Shown: piece by piece, positions 19,320 to 31,990 of the stretch | Layout of the letters: the number at the start of each line of letters is the position of its first letter | How positions within the stretch are numbered: position 1 is the stretch's first letter | Source: an uncultured beta proteobacterium | Lineage (GTDB): Bacteria > Pseudomonadota > Gammaproteobacteria > Burkholderiales > Burkholderiaceae_C | Length of the DNA: 43,442 bases | Direction: 5' to 3' | NCBI GenBank assembly: GCA_903920695.1 | Contig: CAIXNB010000074.1 | Span: 1 to 43,442, forward strand | The notes under the pieces: model-generated | What the model saw: the letters and a program-made list of their open reading frames with translations, nothing else | Told to the model about the DNA's origin: nothing | The model's database searches: none | Program-made: the position numbers and the translations under genes

Positions 19320-20117
19320 ATGCCTGCTTGGTTGCTGTACACGTTTGTTTCCGTGTTTTTCGTTCTTTCTTTTACTGCGCTTTTTTTCTTCACGGTGACG
19401 CGGGGTGCCTTGATCATGCGCGCGGTGATGCCAGGCAAGCCTGACGAGGCAGACCATGTCTACCCGATTTACTCGAACATGCGCCTGATCCGCATGGTCG
19501 ATTTTCAGCCGATTATTGCGGCGATCCTGTTGTTCCAATATGACCGTCTGGTGTCCGCGATTGTGGCCGGTCTGCTCAAGACAAAATTGACGGGTAAGAA
19601 CGTGCTGATCACGTCCTGCGCCTTTGGCAACGTGATTCCGCGTGTCGTATCGGCAGCGGTTGACGCGGGTGCCCGTCGCGTGCTGATTGCTGACATCATC
19701 AAGAACGAACTCGATCATGCCCAAAGCAAATTGCTGGCCTATCCCGGCAAGATCCAGTTCCTGGAAGAAAATGCCACCGCCATGAAACAGCCTGATGCCT
19801 CGGTCGATGCCAACGTGATCTTCTTCCTGCTGCACGAGTTGCCGCACCATCTGAAGGGCGTAGCGCTGAAGGAAGCAGGCCGGGTTCTGGCACCGGGCGG
19901 CAAGCTTTATCTGGCCGAGTTCCATCGCCCCGATCTGTGGGTGCTGCGCGCGTTGAGCTGGACTTATTTCAAGGTCTTTGAGCCGCTCGGTTTGGCCCTA
20001 TGGGATTCGCATGATCCCTTGAAGCAGCTTGAAGCCATGGGCGGTTTCACGTGCGAGCGTCGCACCGTGTTTTTCGGCAATTTCCAGATACTGATCGCCA
20101 CCAAGAACGCCGCCTAA
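19320..20117 (+). CDS. RquA-like SAM-dependent methyltransferase (possible rhodoquinone biosynthesis)
   Basis: A 265-residue protein whose start at 19320 follows AAAGGAAAG. An N-terminal membrane helix (about residues 1-33) is followed by a methyltransferase fold. The SAM motif is atypical (VLITSCAFGNVIPRV in place of a GxGxG loop), with Asp in RRVLIADI. Later parts (VIFFLLHELPHH, GRVLAPGGKLYLAEFHRPD, the EPLGLALW segment and RRTVFFGNFQ) match, from memory, the pattern of RquA, the enzyme needed to make rhodoquinone from ubiquinone in Rhodospirillum and Rhodoferax. It could also be another RquA/UbiE-like enzyme. The strong terminator at 20129 ends the unit. Confidence 0.6.
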   Translation: MPAWLLYTFVSVFFVLSFTALFFFTVTRGALIMRAVMPGKPDEADHVYPIYSNMRLIRMVDFQPIIAAILLFQYDRLVSAIVAGLLKTKLTGKNVLITSCAFGNVIPRVVSAAVDAGARRVLIADIIKNELDHAQSKLLAYPGKIQFLEENATAMKQPDASVDANVIFFLLHELPHHLKGVALKEAGRVLAPGGKLYLAEFHRPDLWVLRALSWTYFKVFEPLGLALWDSHDPLKQLEAMGGFTCERRTVFFGNFQILIATKNAA

Positions 20118-20128
20118 AAACGGGTTTT

Positions 20129-20175
20129 CCAGACATAAAAAAACCCGGCTCGAAGCCGGGTTTTTTTATGTCTGG
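20129..20175. terminator. Perfect bidirectional terminator
   Basis: A 22-bp perfect inverted repeat with a 3-nt loop has a GC-rich core (ACCCGGCT/AGCCGGGT) flanked by A7 and T7 runs, so it can end transcription on both strands. It lies between the convergent methyltransferase gene and rpmG. Confidence 0.95.
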
Positions 20176-20185
20176 AAGCTCAGAT

Positions 20186-20356
20186 TTATTTGAGCTTCAT
20201 TTCCTTGTAATCGACATGCTTGCGAGCTTTGGGATCAAATTTCTTGATCAACATCTTCTCGGGCATGGTCTTCTTGTTCTTGTCGGTCGTGTAGAAGTGA
20301 CCGGTGCCAGCTGTTGATTCCAGCTTGATTTTTTCGCGTCCGCCTTTGGTAGCCAT
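20186..20356 (-). CDS. rpmG: 50S ribosomal protein L33
   Basis: A 56-residue basic protein beginning [19 protein letters not shown] and ending DYKEMKLK, the standard L33 length and sequence in betaproteobacteria. It has none of the zinc-binding cysteines seen in the C+ form. It follows rpmB by 18 bp and ends at the bidirectional terminator, so rpmB-rpmG is a small operon as in most proteobacteria. It binds 23S rRNA near the E site. Confidence 0.97.
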   Translation of the reverse strand: MATKGGREKIKLESTAGTGHFYTTDKNKKTMPEKMLIKKFDPKARKHVDYKEMKLK

Positions 20357-20374
20357 GATGGTTCCTTAATGGTT

Positions 20375-20608
20375 TCAGGCTTGACCGCGTGCGCGCAGGT
20401 CTGCGAGCACCGAATCAATCCCGTTTTTGTCGATCAAACGCAGGCCAGCGTTGGAAATCCGCAGACGGATCCAGCGGTTTTCGGTCTCGACCCAGAAACG
20501 GCGGTATTGCAGGTTCGGCAGGAACCGGCGCTTGGTTTTGTTGTTGGCGTGGGAAACTTTGTTCCCGACCATTGGGCCTTTGCCCGTGACTTCACATACG
20601 CGTGCCAT
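20375..20608 (-). CDS. rpmB: 50S ribosomal protein L28
   Basis: A 77-residue protein starting [20 protein letters not shown] with the core [19 protein letters not shown], a textbook L28. The start at 20608 is set by this N-terminus; the open frame continues upstream without family similarity. It is the first gene of the rpmB-rpmG operon, whose promoter should lie between 20609 and 20749, downstream of the trxB stop codon on the same strand. Confidence 0.97.
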   Translation of the reverse strand: MARVCEVTGKGPMVGNKVSHANNKTKRRFLPNLQYRRFWVETENRWIRLRISNAGLRLIDKNGIDSVLADLRARGQA

Positions 20609-20749
20609 TTGGACACTCCAGAGAAAATTAACAGCTTTCGCCGCACCTCGCCACACTGTTGCGTGGCGGTAAGGAGATTCGCCGACTGCCCCAAGCCCTG
20701 GCATGGACAGGTTTGAGGAATGCCGGAAAAGCCTTGGATTATAGCGGTT

Positions 20750-24093
<3,344 letters not shown>

Positions 24094-24097
<4 letters not shown>

Positions 24098-24759
24098 GGA
24101 CCATTTTGAAACAAATCACTACTGTGTTGCTTGCGTTGTGTGCCATGTCTGCCGACGCAACCGGACTGCAAAGTCTGGAGGCGTTTGTCAAAGGCGTCAG
24201 GAGTGGCCGCGCCGAGTTCACCCAGATCGTGACCGCGCCAGCGAAAGAGGGGCAGGCGGCGCGCGCCAAGACCTCAAGCGGCAGCTTTGAGTTTTCGCGC
24301 CCTAACCGCTTCAAGTTCATTTACAAGAAGCCGTTTGAGCAAAGCATCGTCGCCGACGGCCAGACACTGTGGCTGTACGACGTCGATCTGAATCAGGTGA
24401 CGGCGCGCAAACAATCGCAGGCGCTGGGCTCGACGCCGGCTGCGCTGATTGCGGCCGCGCCCGATCTGCATGCTTTGCAGGCCGACTTCAGCTTGAGTGA
24501 TGCGCCGGACAAGGACGGCCTGCAATGGCTGCTCGCAACGCCCAAATCCAAAGATGGCCAGTTGCAATCGGTGCGCATGGGCTTTCGCGTGCGCACAGCG
24601 GCGGTGGACGCGATCCCCGAACTGGCTGCGCTTGAAATTCTTGACAGCTTCGGCCAGCGCTCGTTGCTGAGCTTCAGCAGCTTCGAGCTCAACCCCTCAC
24701 TGCCGGGAAAGAGTTTCGAGTTCAAGGTGCCAGCCGGTGCCGACCTCATCAGGCAGTGA
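24094..24759 (+). CDS. lolA: Outer-membrane lipoprotein carrier protein LolA
   Basis: A 221-residue periplasmic chaperone that carries lipoproteins from the LolCDE complex to the outer membrane. It has a Sec signal peptide (residues 1-22, ending ADA), then [54 protein letters not shown] and [21 protein letters not shown], all standard LolA features. It overlaps ftsK by the ATGA quartet, a pairing conserved in proteobacteria. In many relatives rarA comes next, but here rarA is about 5.7 kb away. LolA would serve the lipoproteins encoded at 5352, 8215 and 25875. Confidence 0.95.
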
Positions 24760-24846
24760 TCCAGCCGAGGATTTATTCGCGCTGCAGCAATGGCTTGCGC
24801 GATACCCGCCATTGCGTTTGCGCTGTGAATCTGGCGAAGAATTCGC

Positions 24847-25575
24847 CTACCGTGCTGGCACCGGCAAGGCCAGGGCGCGCAATCGCTGATGCGCGGCATC
24901 TTCAAGATTCGGCGGCAGCGATTGTTTGGCATTCAGGTAGTGGCTGCTGAAGACTTCCAGATAGGTTTCCAGAGTCAGGGCTGCGTGCGGCTCACCCGCC
25001 AATGCCAGGCACACTGCGGCGACTTCCGAGGTGCACAGGTGGTCATCGCGCGTTGAGCGGCGCAGGCGGTAGCGCGAAATTTGCGTCGGCTGCAAGCTGA
25101 GTACTGGCAAGTGATCGAGATAGGGACTTTTGCGAAACATCTTGCGCGCCTCCGGCCAGGTCGCATCGAGCAAGACAAACAGTGGGCGTTTTGCGGCTGG
25201 CACTTGCACCTCGGTGACGACGCGTTCAGTGGTGACAAATTCACCCGGAAACACCAAATAGGGCTGCCACTGCGGGTCGGCCAGCAGGGTCAGCAAGGCT
25301 GGGTCGACCTCGGTGTGCGACCAGCCAAAGGCGGTGGTTTGCGTCACCACGTCGGCTATCAGCCAGCCAGTATTGCTGGGTTTAAGCGGTTCGGTGTCGC
25401 ACATGATCAAGCACACGCCAGCCTGAGTTGACACCGTTGGTCGCAAGGCGCACAGGCAGTGGCTGAACATCACCCGGCAATCGGGGCAGCGCGGTACGCG
25501 GGCACCACGCGCGACAAAGGGCTTGTCACGGCGCGCCGTTTGAACCTCGCGCAGGCGGGCAACGGCATGGTTCAT
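24847..25575 (-). CDS. DTW-domain protein, tRNA-uridine aminocarboxypropyltransferase (TapT-like)
   Basis: A 242-residue member of the DTW family, which transfers the 3-amino-3-carboxypropyl group of SAM to uridine in tRNA (acp3U). It has a Cys-rich zinc site (RCPDCRVMFSHCLC), the family motif in LLDATWPEARKMFRK (DATW in place of the usual D-T-W), and then RYRLRRSTRDDHLCTSEV, which supplies conserved Arg and Glu residues. It is cytosolic and convergent with lolA. An 87-bp gap separates the two stop codons. Confidence 0.85.
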   Translation of the reverse strand: MNHAVARLREVQTARRDKPFVARGARVPRCPDCRVMFSHCLCALRPTVSTQAGVCLIMCDTEPLKPSNTGWLIADVVTQTTAFGWSHTEVDPALLTLLADPQWQPYLVFPGEFVTTERVVTEVQVPAAKRPLFVLLDATWPEARKMFRKSPYLDHLPVLSLQPTQISRYRLRRSTRDDHLCTSEVAAVCLALAGEPHAALTLETYLEVFSSHYLNAKQSLPPNLEDAAHQRLRALALPVPAR

Positions 25576-25747
25576 GCCGCTTCTCGCCGGTAAAAAGAGT
25601 AGCAGGACATCGATGTGCCAGTGGGGTGAAAAGAAGCCGGGATCAGCAGGTCAGTTCCCTGCATTCGCTGTGCCAGCACTGCCGAGTCGCCAGCAGTTGA
25701 TTTCGCCGATAGCGAAGAATGACAACTGGCGGTTTGAGCCTGAGCAC

Positions 25748-25839
25748 GGCGTCTGAGCGTAACAGGTCGAAATATATTCCTCCAGCAAAGGTATTGCGCA
25801 GTCCGGCAAAGCTTGGCGGCAGCAGCGCTATTAGTATTG
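25748..25839 (+). repeat. Dispersed ~90-bp repeat, copy 2 (upstream of clostripain-like gene)
   Basis: The core at 25786-25810 (beginning CAAAGGTATTGCGCAG) matches 5142-5166 at 24 of 25 bases, with looser similarity from GGCGTC at 25748 to TATTG at 25839. It ends 35 bp before the lipoprotein start, so it may hold the promoter or an operator. Confidence 0.6.
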
Positions 25840-25874
25840 CTTGTACACGTGATACCAACTCTTGGAAATTTCGC

Positions 25875-27872
25875 ATGAAAACCATATTGCGCTTGCTTTC
25901 GCTGTTGTTGTTTGCTTCGGTGTTTCTTGTCGCCTGCGGCGGCTCATCCTCGGGCTCGCCCGACACGCCGAGCCCCAGGCCGACCCCGACGCCAACTCCC
26001 ACACCCAGCCCGACTCCCACCTCGACAGCAACCGTTCTGGTCTACATCGAGGGAACGAATCTTGAGGCTCCCGAAAATGCGGCCAAGAAAAACATCACGG
26101 AGATGCTGGCGGCGGCGAGTTCTGCCAATGTCAGGATCGTGCTGGCGACGGGTGCAGCGGACAAGGCCGTGTCAGGCGACGATGTTGACAACTGGCGTCG
26201 GGTCAGGCGCTACGCGGTTGAAAACAATAAGCTGGTACTCAAGGATGACAGCTTGGGCGCCATTGACATGGGGACTCCCAAGGCCTTGACCGATTTCATC
26301 ACCTGGGGACAGACGAATTACAGCGCTGACAAATACGTATTGGTATTTTGGGACCACGGCGGCGGCACTGTGGGTGGTTTCGGTGGCTACGATACGCGCA
26401 AGAAAGCAACAGATCCAAAGCCTGCCTTCTATGCCAGCACACTGAGCGTGCAGCAGTTGAAAGACGCGGTCGACGCGGCAGTCGCCAATCGACCGGAAAG
26501 GCGCTTCGAGCTCATCGGTTTCGACGCCTGTCTGATGGCCACGCTTGAGGTCGCCACCGCCTTCAAGGACAGCGCGCGCTATCTGGCTGCGTCGCAGGAA
26601 ATCGAGCCGGGCGCTGGATGGAACTGGACCAGCTTTCTGAACCACCTGGTCTCCAATCCGGGCGCCGACGGCGCCTCCATTGGAAGCGCCATCGCCGACA
26701 GTTACCAGAATAAGATGAATGATGCCAAGACCGGTGCGATCATCACCCTCTCCGTCACCGATCTGGCCAAGGTTCCGCGTATTAACAACGCATTGGCCGC
26801 TTTTTCCAGCAAGTACAGCGGCCTGCTGGCAGGCGGCACTGGCTTGAATGCCTGGAACGACCTGGCCAGCAAGCGTTCTCGTGCACTGGACTTCACGGAC
26901 TGGCTGGAGATGGTCGATTTGGTCAGCATGTTCGACAGCAACCCACTCATGAACACCGAGCCATTGCTCCAATCTGAAGTTACCGAACTGGCCAACGCCA
27001 CCAAAGACGCCGTGGTCAAGAAAGTGGCCGGTCCCAATCGCAGTCAGGCTTCGGGCTTGAGTGTGATGTTCCCCAGTTATTCCCTCTGGAACACCGACAA
27101 GGGGCCCCTCAAGACCTACGATTCCTTCACATTCCTGGTACCTGAATACAAGGCGCTGGTGAACGGCTTCAGCGCGTACGCACGTAACAGCGTGAATGAC
27201 ACAACGTTCGGGACTGCGGCGCTGTCAGGGGGCGACAGGATCATGTCGGCCAAGATCAACTCCCCCAAGCCCGTCTACGAGCAGGTTTATGTGGCCTTGC
27301 ATCAGGCCATTTCATATGACGACCCCATCAAGCGGGTTACTGTCACAGAAGATGCTTATGTGGCGCTGCAACCGGTGTACAGCACCAGCGGCGACGCCAG
27401 TGAGTTCAGCTTCGCATCGGACTCGAAGTGGTTCATGCTTGATGGGAAACTGGCTTCCGTGATCGCAGCGCCCACCACGGAGAAAGGCGTGCAAACGATC
27501 AAGATTCCAATGCAGGTCGAGCGCGCCGGATGGCCAAACCGCATAGGCATGTATTACCTCTTGTACAACTTTGATAGCGATACCTTGGTCGAGACCATTG
27601 GCTTCATCGCCAACGCCAACAACCAGGTTGATCCCGCAGACGAGTTACGCAAAGACGACTTGGTTTACCTGCAGTACTTCGTTATGCCGGCCGACAGCAC
27701 GGCAGTGGTTGGCTCCTGGAGCACGATGAATCGGGATGACTCCAAATTCACAGTGGGTGCGAATCCGCCCGTGTTCGTGAAGGCGGCCATACCCACTGGC
27801 AATGATTACGCGTTCATTGGCTTCGATTTGCGCTGGAAGCAATTCGTTTCGAATTCCGTCAAGCTGCATTAG
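25875..27872 (+). CDS. Lipoprotein clostripain-like cysteine peptidase (family C11)
   Basis: A 665-residue protein. The lipoprotein signal peptide has lipobox LVAC (Cys21). A low-complexity linker of Pro-Thr repeats (about residues 31-50) should act as a flexible stalk. The peptidase domain has the catalytic His161 in VLVFWDHGGG and Cys219 in IGFDACLMATLEVA, both characteristic of clostripain-related peptidases, which cut after basic residues. The region from about residue 430 onward is probably a beta-rich accessory domain of unknown role. It should be exposed on the periplasmic or outer face of the outer membrane. The gene stands alone between convergent neighbours and carries the shared repeat upstream. 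Confidence 0.87.
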   Translation: MKTILRLLSLLLFASVFLVACGGSSSGSPDTPSPRPTPTPTPTPSPTPTSTATVLVYIEGTNLEAPENAAKKNITEMLAAASSANVRIVLATGAADKAVSGDDVDNWRRVRRYAVENNKLVLKDDSLGAIDMGTPKALTDFITWGQTNYSADKYVLVFWDHGGGTVGGFGGYDTRKKATDPKPAFYASTLSVQQLKDAVDAAVANRPERRFELIGFDACLMATLEVATAFKDSARYLAASQEIEPGAGWNWTSFLNHLVSNPGADGASIGSAIADSYQNKMNDAKTGAIITLSVTDLAKVPRINNALAAFSSKYSGLLAGGTGLNAWNDLASKRSRALDFTDWLEMVDLVSMFDSNPLMNTEPLLQSEVTELANATKDAVVKKVAGPNRSQASGLSVMFPSYSLWNTDKGPLKTYDSFTFLVPEYKALVNGFSAYARNSVNDTTFGTAALSGGDRIMSAKINSPKPVYEQVYVALHQAISYDDPIKRVTVTEDAYVALQPVYSTSGDASEFSFASDSKWFMLDGKLASVIAAPTTEKGVQTIKIPMQVERAGWPNRIGMYYLLYNFDSDTLVETIGFIANANNQVDPADELRKDDLVYLQYFVMPADSTAVVGSWSTMNRDDSKFTVGANPPVFVKAAIPTGNDYAFIGFDLRWKQFVSNSVKLH

Positions 27873-27934
27873 ATTGCGCACACCGGCGAGTTCAGTCGTC
27901 AGCGCCCCTATCGGATGCAACGCTGAGGATTGAT

Positions 27935-29281
27935 TCAGGGCGTTCCCATGGCCTCGCGCCAGCGCATCGCGTCGTGGATGCGAAAGCGCGTGCTGGGATG
28001 ATCGAAGAATAGGAATTCCTCCATTGGCCCCGGGTCGGGCTTGCGGTACTCAGTTAGCTTCAGATCGACCTCCGCCTCACCATGCGGTTCGCGGGCCAGG
28101 TTCAAGCCGAAGCGATCAGCCTCAATTTCCTGCACTCGGATCAGCGTATTGGTGATGGGTGTGGCGAAAAACAAAAAGATCGAGAGCACGGCTGCAAACA
28201 TTGGCAAGTTGGCCACGTCACCAATCCCCTGCAGACCAAGGCGAACACCATGCCGTTTGAGCAGGCGATCCATCAGCCATTTGGTGAACACAAAGGCCGC
28301 CAGCAGGATCAACGCAAACTCGGCAATCATCTTGTAGACGTGGTTCATCACGTAGTGACCCAGCTCATGGGCCATCACCCCACGGATCTCTGGCAACGAA
28401 GTGCGGCGCAGGAGGTTGTCGTTCAATCGCACGGCGGCCGAACCGAAAATACCCGATACGTTGGCGCTGACACGCGTGGTTTGGCGCGAGGCATCAAACT
28501 CGTAGACGTTGTCAACCGGTACGCCGTCAGCGTGCGCCATCGCCAGCACGGCGCTTCTGACTTCAGCATTCTCGATCGGCTTGTAGGTGTTGAACAAGGG
28601 ATCGATCCAGACCGGTGCAATCAGCAGCATCAGCGTCAGCAGGCCGACCGAGGTAACCGCACCCCATAGCCACCAGCGCTCCCCGGCGCGTCGGATCACC
28701 GCATAGAGACTGCCCACTGCGAACGCGGTGATGACGATGCTCACAAGCAGACCGATCAACTGCTCGCCGAACCAGGGACCGAAGGTCTGGGTCGCCATGC
28801 CGTAGGCGTGTTCCCGAAAGTAGCCCTGGTAGAGCGTGAGTGGCAGCGACAGCAACCAGCTGGCGACGGCAAAGAAGCCACCGTAGATGGCATCACGAAA
28901 AATGGCTTTGCGTCCGACACGCTGCGCCCAGTCGCGCACTCGGGCCGAGCGGTGCTTGCCCAACAAGACCATCGAAATCACCAGTCCCAGAAGGAAGTTC
29001 CATAACTGAAGCCAGTAGCCACCTTCAAAATACGCGTTTGATCGGGCTACGACGTCGGGCGGCAAGCGGTCCAAGTAGGCCTTGGTGGCTGCGTCGGCAT
29101 TGCGCGGTAGATTGGTGCGCCAGGCGTCGTCAACCGGACGGATATGAAATTGAGGATTTGATCCCGACGCCGTCGCAAGCTTGCTTGGTGCCGTCGCTGG
29201 CTGAGCGGGCGACTCGGCTGCGACAGCCCAGCTCATGAACAGCGCCAACAGCAAAGCCAGGCCCAGTCGGATATTGATCAT
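27935..29281 (-). CDS. M48 family metallopeptidase (Ste24/CAAX protease-type)
   Basis: A 448-residue membrane protease. The zinc motif is HELGH (His305, Glu306, His309) in GVMAHELGHYVMNH, and the third ligand is the Glu of EIEADRFGLNLA. About six membrane helices flank it, and the order matches eukaryotic Ste24 and its bacterial relatives. The N-terminus up to about residue 24 looks like a cleavable signal peptide followed by a periplasmic stretch of about 70 residues. The start at 29281 is supported by GGGAG upstream. Bacterial members probably act in membrane-protein quality control; this one is uncharacterised. Confidence 0.88.
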   Translation of the reverse strand: MINIRLGLALLLALFMSWAVAAESPAQPATAPSKLATASGSNPQFHIRPVDDAWRTNLPRNADAATKAYLDRLPPDVVARSNAYFEGGYWLQLWNFLLGLVISMVLLGKHRSARVRDWAQRVGRKAIFRDAIYGGFFAVASWLLSLPLTLYQGYFREHAYGMATQTFGPWFGEQLIGLLVSIVITAFAVGSLYAVIRRAGERWWLWGAVTSVGLLTLMLLIAPVWIDPLFNTYKPIENAEVRSAVLAMAHADGVPVDNVYEFDASRQTTRVSANVSGIFGSAAVRLNDNLLRRTSLPEIRGVMAHELGHYVMNHVYKMIAEFALILLAAFVFTKWLMDRLLKRHGVRLGLQGIGDVANLPMFAAVLSIFLFFATPITNTLIRVQEIEADRFGLNLAREPHGEAEVDLKLTEYRKPDPGPMEEFLFFDHPSTRFRIHDAMRWREAMGTP

Positions 29282-29323
29282 GCAATCTCCCTTATGTTCT
29301 TCTAGGCCAAGCCCCAATGGCAA

Positions 29324-30241
29324 TTATGCTGGCGCCTGTGATGACAGATGACGCGTCAAGAACGCCAGCTCGTCGGCCACGATTTGCTCGAAGCCTGCGC
29401 CGCTGTAGTAGTCGAAGTGACCGTTTGGGTAGCTTTTTACTTCCGCTCGCGCGACGCGCTTGGCAATGGCATGCGTGGGCGCTGCCGGGGCGATGGAGTC
29501 GTTCTCGGCTATCGCAAACAGAATCGGGATCGCGACTTTTGCGGCAACACGCCCCGGCATGTACATCGGTATCGCCAAGCCTGCGCGCGCGGTCATGCGG
29601 TTGCGCCACGTGCCGCGCGCCAGAGTGTCCGCAGAAACCAGTCTCAAGTAGCCGTCGTTGCAATCGGGCGCCGTCATCATGGCGACCGCACCGGGCTTGC
29701 CGACCAGGCCGATGTAGCGTGGGGACAGGCCAAACAACTGCCGCGCGAGGTCGAGCAAGGCGTTGAATGTGATCAGCAGCACGGTGAGCAGCGGAATCTT
29801 GAGCACGCTCGCGATCCCGTTGCTGAAGGGTACCTGCGAGACCGCCGCTGCGACGCCGAGATTCTCGCTCGCCAGACGCATCGTGTGGCCGCCGCCAAAC
29901 GACGAGCCCCAGATCGCCACACGCTTGGAATCAATGTTTGGCAGCGTCTTGCCATAGGCGATGGCCGCACGCCAGTCGTCGAGTTGTTTGCCAACCGACA
30001 TCAGTTCGCGCGGCTCGCCTTCGCTGGCACCGTAATGGCGATAGTCGAACACGAGCACGCTGAAACCTGCCGCCTGGAAGCGCAGCGCGAACGCATCAAG
30101 ACCCAGCTCACGCGTTGCACCCAGGCCGTGTGCCATGATGACCAGTGCACTGGGCGCCACTCCCGGCGCCGGGTAGAACCACGCGGCGCACCGAAGTCCG
30201 TGTGAGGAGAAGAAAAGGTCCTGGCGGGGGGCTTGGGTCAT
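29324..30241 (-). CDS. Alpha/beta hydrolase
   Basis: A 305-residue alpha/beta-fold hydrolase without a signal peptide. The visible triad is Ser in the nucleophile elbow IWGSSFGGG, Asp in ENDSIAP and His in NGHFDYY. Earlier, VIMAHGLGATRE supplies the oxyanion-hole His-Gly, and FDYRHYGASEGEPR is the usual strand-4 segment. The closest style is that of dienelactone-hydrolase or peptidase S15-like esterases. The start at 30241 (MTQAPRQDLFFSSHG) is preferred over one 11 codons upstream. The stop is about 43 bp from the protease start downstream, so they may be co-transcribed. The substrate is unknown. Confidence 0.8.
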   Translation of the reverse strand: MTQAPRQDLFFSSHGLRCAAWFYPAPGVAPSALVIMAHGLGATRELGLDAFALRFQAAGFSVLVFDYRHYGASEGEPRELMSVGKQLDDWRAAIAYGKTLPNIDSKRVAIWGSSFGGGHTMRLASENLGVAAAVSQVPFSNGIASVLKIPLLTVLLITFNALLDLARQLFGLSPRYIGLVGKPGAVAMMTAPDCNDGYLRLVSADTLARGTWRNRMTARAGLAIPMYMPGRVAAKVAIPILFAIAENDSIAPAAPTHAIAKRVARAEVKSYPNGHFDYYSGAGFEQIVADELAFLTRHLSSQAPA

Positions 30242-30450
30242 GGCGAGGCTCCGAGCGGATAGACAATTGAACAAGCTGACCCAAAGTATGGCAGTTTGAA
30301 ACAGCCATCAAGCTGCGTAAAAACCCTCGTCGTCCCGGAGACGATCCCGGCCCTGGGAGGCCCTGCACCGACATGCGCTGTTCATGCGCGTGATTGCCGT
30401 TGCCGTGTTTACGCTGCACGCAGCCAGCCACTACGCCACAATAGTGTCCG

Positions 30451-31770
30451 ATGAACGCCCTGCCCACCAAGCACCAACCACTGGCCGAACGCCTGCGCCC
30501 GAAAACGTTGGCGGAAGTGATCGGCCAGCAGCAGTTGCTGGGCGAGGGCATGGCGCTGCGACTGGCGTTTGAGTCCGGCCAGCCGCATAGCTGCATCCTG
30601 TGGGGTCCCCCGGGGACGGGCAAGACCACGATTGCGCGCCTGATGGCCGACGCCTTCGATGCCCAGTTCATCACGATCAGTGCCGTGCTCGGTGGCGTCA
30701 AGGACATTCGCGAGGCGGTCGAACTGGCACTGCTGGCGCAGCAGCAGCAGGGCCGGCGCACGATTGTGTTTGTCGATGAGGTGCACCGCTTCAACAAGAG
30801 CCAGCAGGACGCGTTCCTGCCGCATGTCGAGAGCGGTTTGTTCACCTTCATTGGCGCGACCACCGAGAACCCCTCGTTCGAAGTCAACTCGGCTTTGCTC
30901 TCGCGCGCCGTGGTCTACGTGCTGCAGCCGCTATCCGCCGCCGACCTGGAGAGAATCATCGACAAGGCGCTGGCTTTGCAGGTGCTGCCCGCGCTGGATG
31001 AGGCGGCGCGTGAGCGCCTGATTGGCTACGCCGACGGCGACGCGCGGCGCCTGCTCAACACGCTGGAGACACTGGCGGTAGCGGCGACGCAGCAGAAGAG
31101 GGACCGCGTCACCGATGCCTGGCTGATGAAAGTGCTGGGCGAGCAACTGCGCCGCTATGACAAGGGCGGTGAGCAGTTCTACGACACGATCTCGGCCCTG
31201 CACAAATCGGTGCGCGGCTCCGACCCCGACGCCTCACTCTACTGGCTGGTGCGCATGCTCGACGGCGGCGTTGATCCGCGTTACCTGGCGCGCCGACTGA
31301 TCCGCATGGCGAGCGAGGACATCGGCTTGGCCGATCCGCGTGCGCTGCGCCTGGCGCTCGATGCCGCCGAAGTCTATGAGCGCCTGGGCACACCCGAAGG
31401 AGAGCTGGCGCTGGCCGAGTGCGTGGTCTACCTGGCCGTGGCGCCCAAATCGAACGCGGTCTACAAGGCCTTCAACGAGGCCAAAGCGTTGATCAAGAAG
31501 GAAGGCACGCGCCCGGTGCCAATGCACTTGCGCAATGCGCCGACCAAGCTGATGAAAGAGCTCGACTACGGCAAGGGTTACCGTTACGCGCACGACGAGG
31601 AGGGCGGTTTCGCCGCTGGCGAACGCTACCTGCCCGAGGGCATGGCGGCGCCTGGTTTTTATCGACCGGTCGAGCGCGGGCTGGAGATCAAAATCGCCGA
31701 GAAGCTACGCCAGTTGCGCGCCCTGAACCAGGCGCAGGCCGTGCCGGGTGGTTCTGGCACGAAGTCATAA
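30451..31770 (+). CDS. rarA: Replication-associated recombination protein A (RarA/MgsA)
   Basis: A 439-residue AAA+ ATPase that acts at stalled replication forks and binds SSB. It has Walker A GPPGTGKT (52-59), Walker B IVFVDEVHRFNKSQQD, sensor 1 in IGATTENPSFEVNSALLSR and the conserved C-terminal tetramerisation domain (YDTISALHKSVRGSDPDASLYWLVRML, YLPEGMA). Its length and sequence are ordinary for the family. It is divergent from the alpha/beta hydrolase. Its 3' end is repeated in degenerate form at 33524-33664, which is unusual. Confidence 0.96.
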   Translation: MNALPTKHQPLAERLRPKTLAEVIGQQQLLGEGMALRLAFESGQPHSCILWGPPGTGKTTIARLMADAFDAQFITISAVLGGVKDIREAVELALLAQQQQGRRTIVFVDEVHRFNKSQQDAFLPHVESGLFTFIGATTENPSFEVNSALLSRAVVYVLQPLSAADLERIIDKALALQVLPALDEAARERLIGYADGDARRLLNTLETLAVAATQQKRDRVTDAWLMKVLGEQLRRYDKGGEQFYDTISALHKSVRGSDPDASLYWLVRMLDGGVDPRYLARRLIRMASEDIGLADPRALRLALDAAEVYERLGTPEGELALAECVVYLAVAPKSNAVYKAFNEAKALIKKEGTRPVPMHLRNAPTKLMKELDYGKGYRYAHDEEGGFAAGERYLPEGMAAPGFYRPVERGLEIKIAEKLRQLRALNQAQAVPGGSGTKS

Positions 31771-31777
31771 CCCGCTC

Positions 31778-31990
31778 TCAGGGATTGTTTCGCGCCAGCA
31801 CGCCGAGCCAGTTCGGCCAGTTCACGTCGCCCCAGTGCGTGCCCACGCGAACAATCACGGTCTGGGTTTCGGGGGCGATGTAAATGAACTGGCCGTACAG
31901 ACCCTCCGCAAAGTAATCCGGGCCGGGCTGTCGCTCCACCGAGGCGACCGTGCTCGGCGCCCCGAGCGGCGCACGCCGCCATGGCTTCAA
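31778..31990 (-). pseudogene. C-terminal remnant of a beta-lactamase-type serine hydrolase
   Basis: The 70-residue frame contains GPDYFAEGLYGQFIYIAPETQTVIVRV, the characteristic last strand-helix region of class C beta-lactamase-like or 6-aminohexanoate-dimer-hydrolase-like proteins. The catalytic SxxK and Y-x-N parts would lie upstream on the minus strand (toward 32200), but no continuation is found. It is a fragment left by deletion, lying 7 bp from the end of rarA. Confidence 0.65.

Noticed and set aside
24758-24889. Protein-like frame straight after lolA (containing LQQWLARYPPLRLRCESGEEF)
   Set aside because: It has no start codon or ribosome site, overlaps the end of the DTW gene and matches no family I know.
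25819-25832. GG-N10-GC spacing in the repeat upstream of the clostripain-like gene, as a sigma-54 promoter
   Set aside because: The other copy of the repeat lacks the GC dinucleotide, and such spacing is common by chance in GC-rich DNA.
25972-26028. Tandem repeat in the clostripain-like gene as a CRISPR or mobile repeat
   Set aside because: It codes for a Pro-Thr linker in frame and has no spacer structure. No CRISPR array or tRNA gene was seen anywhere in the window.
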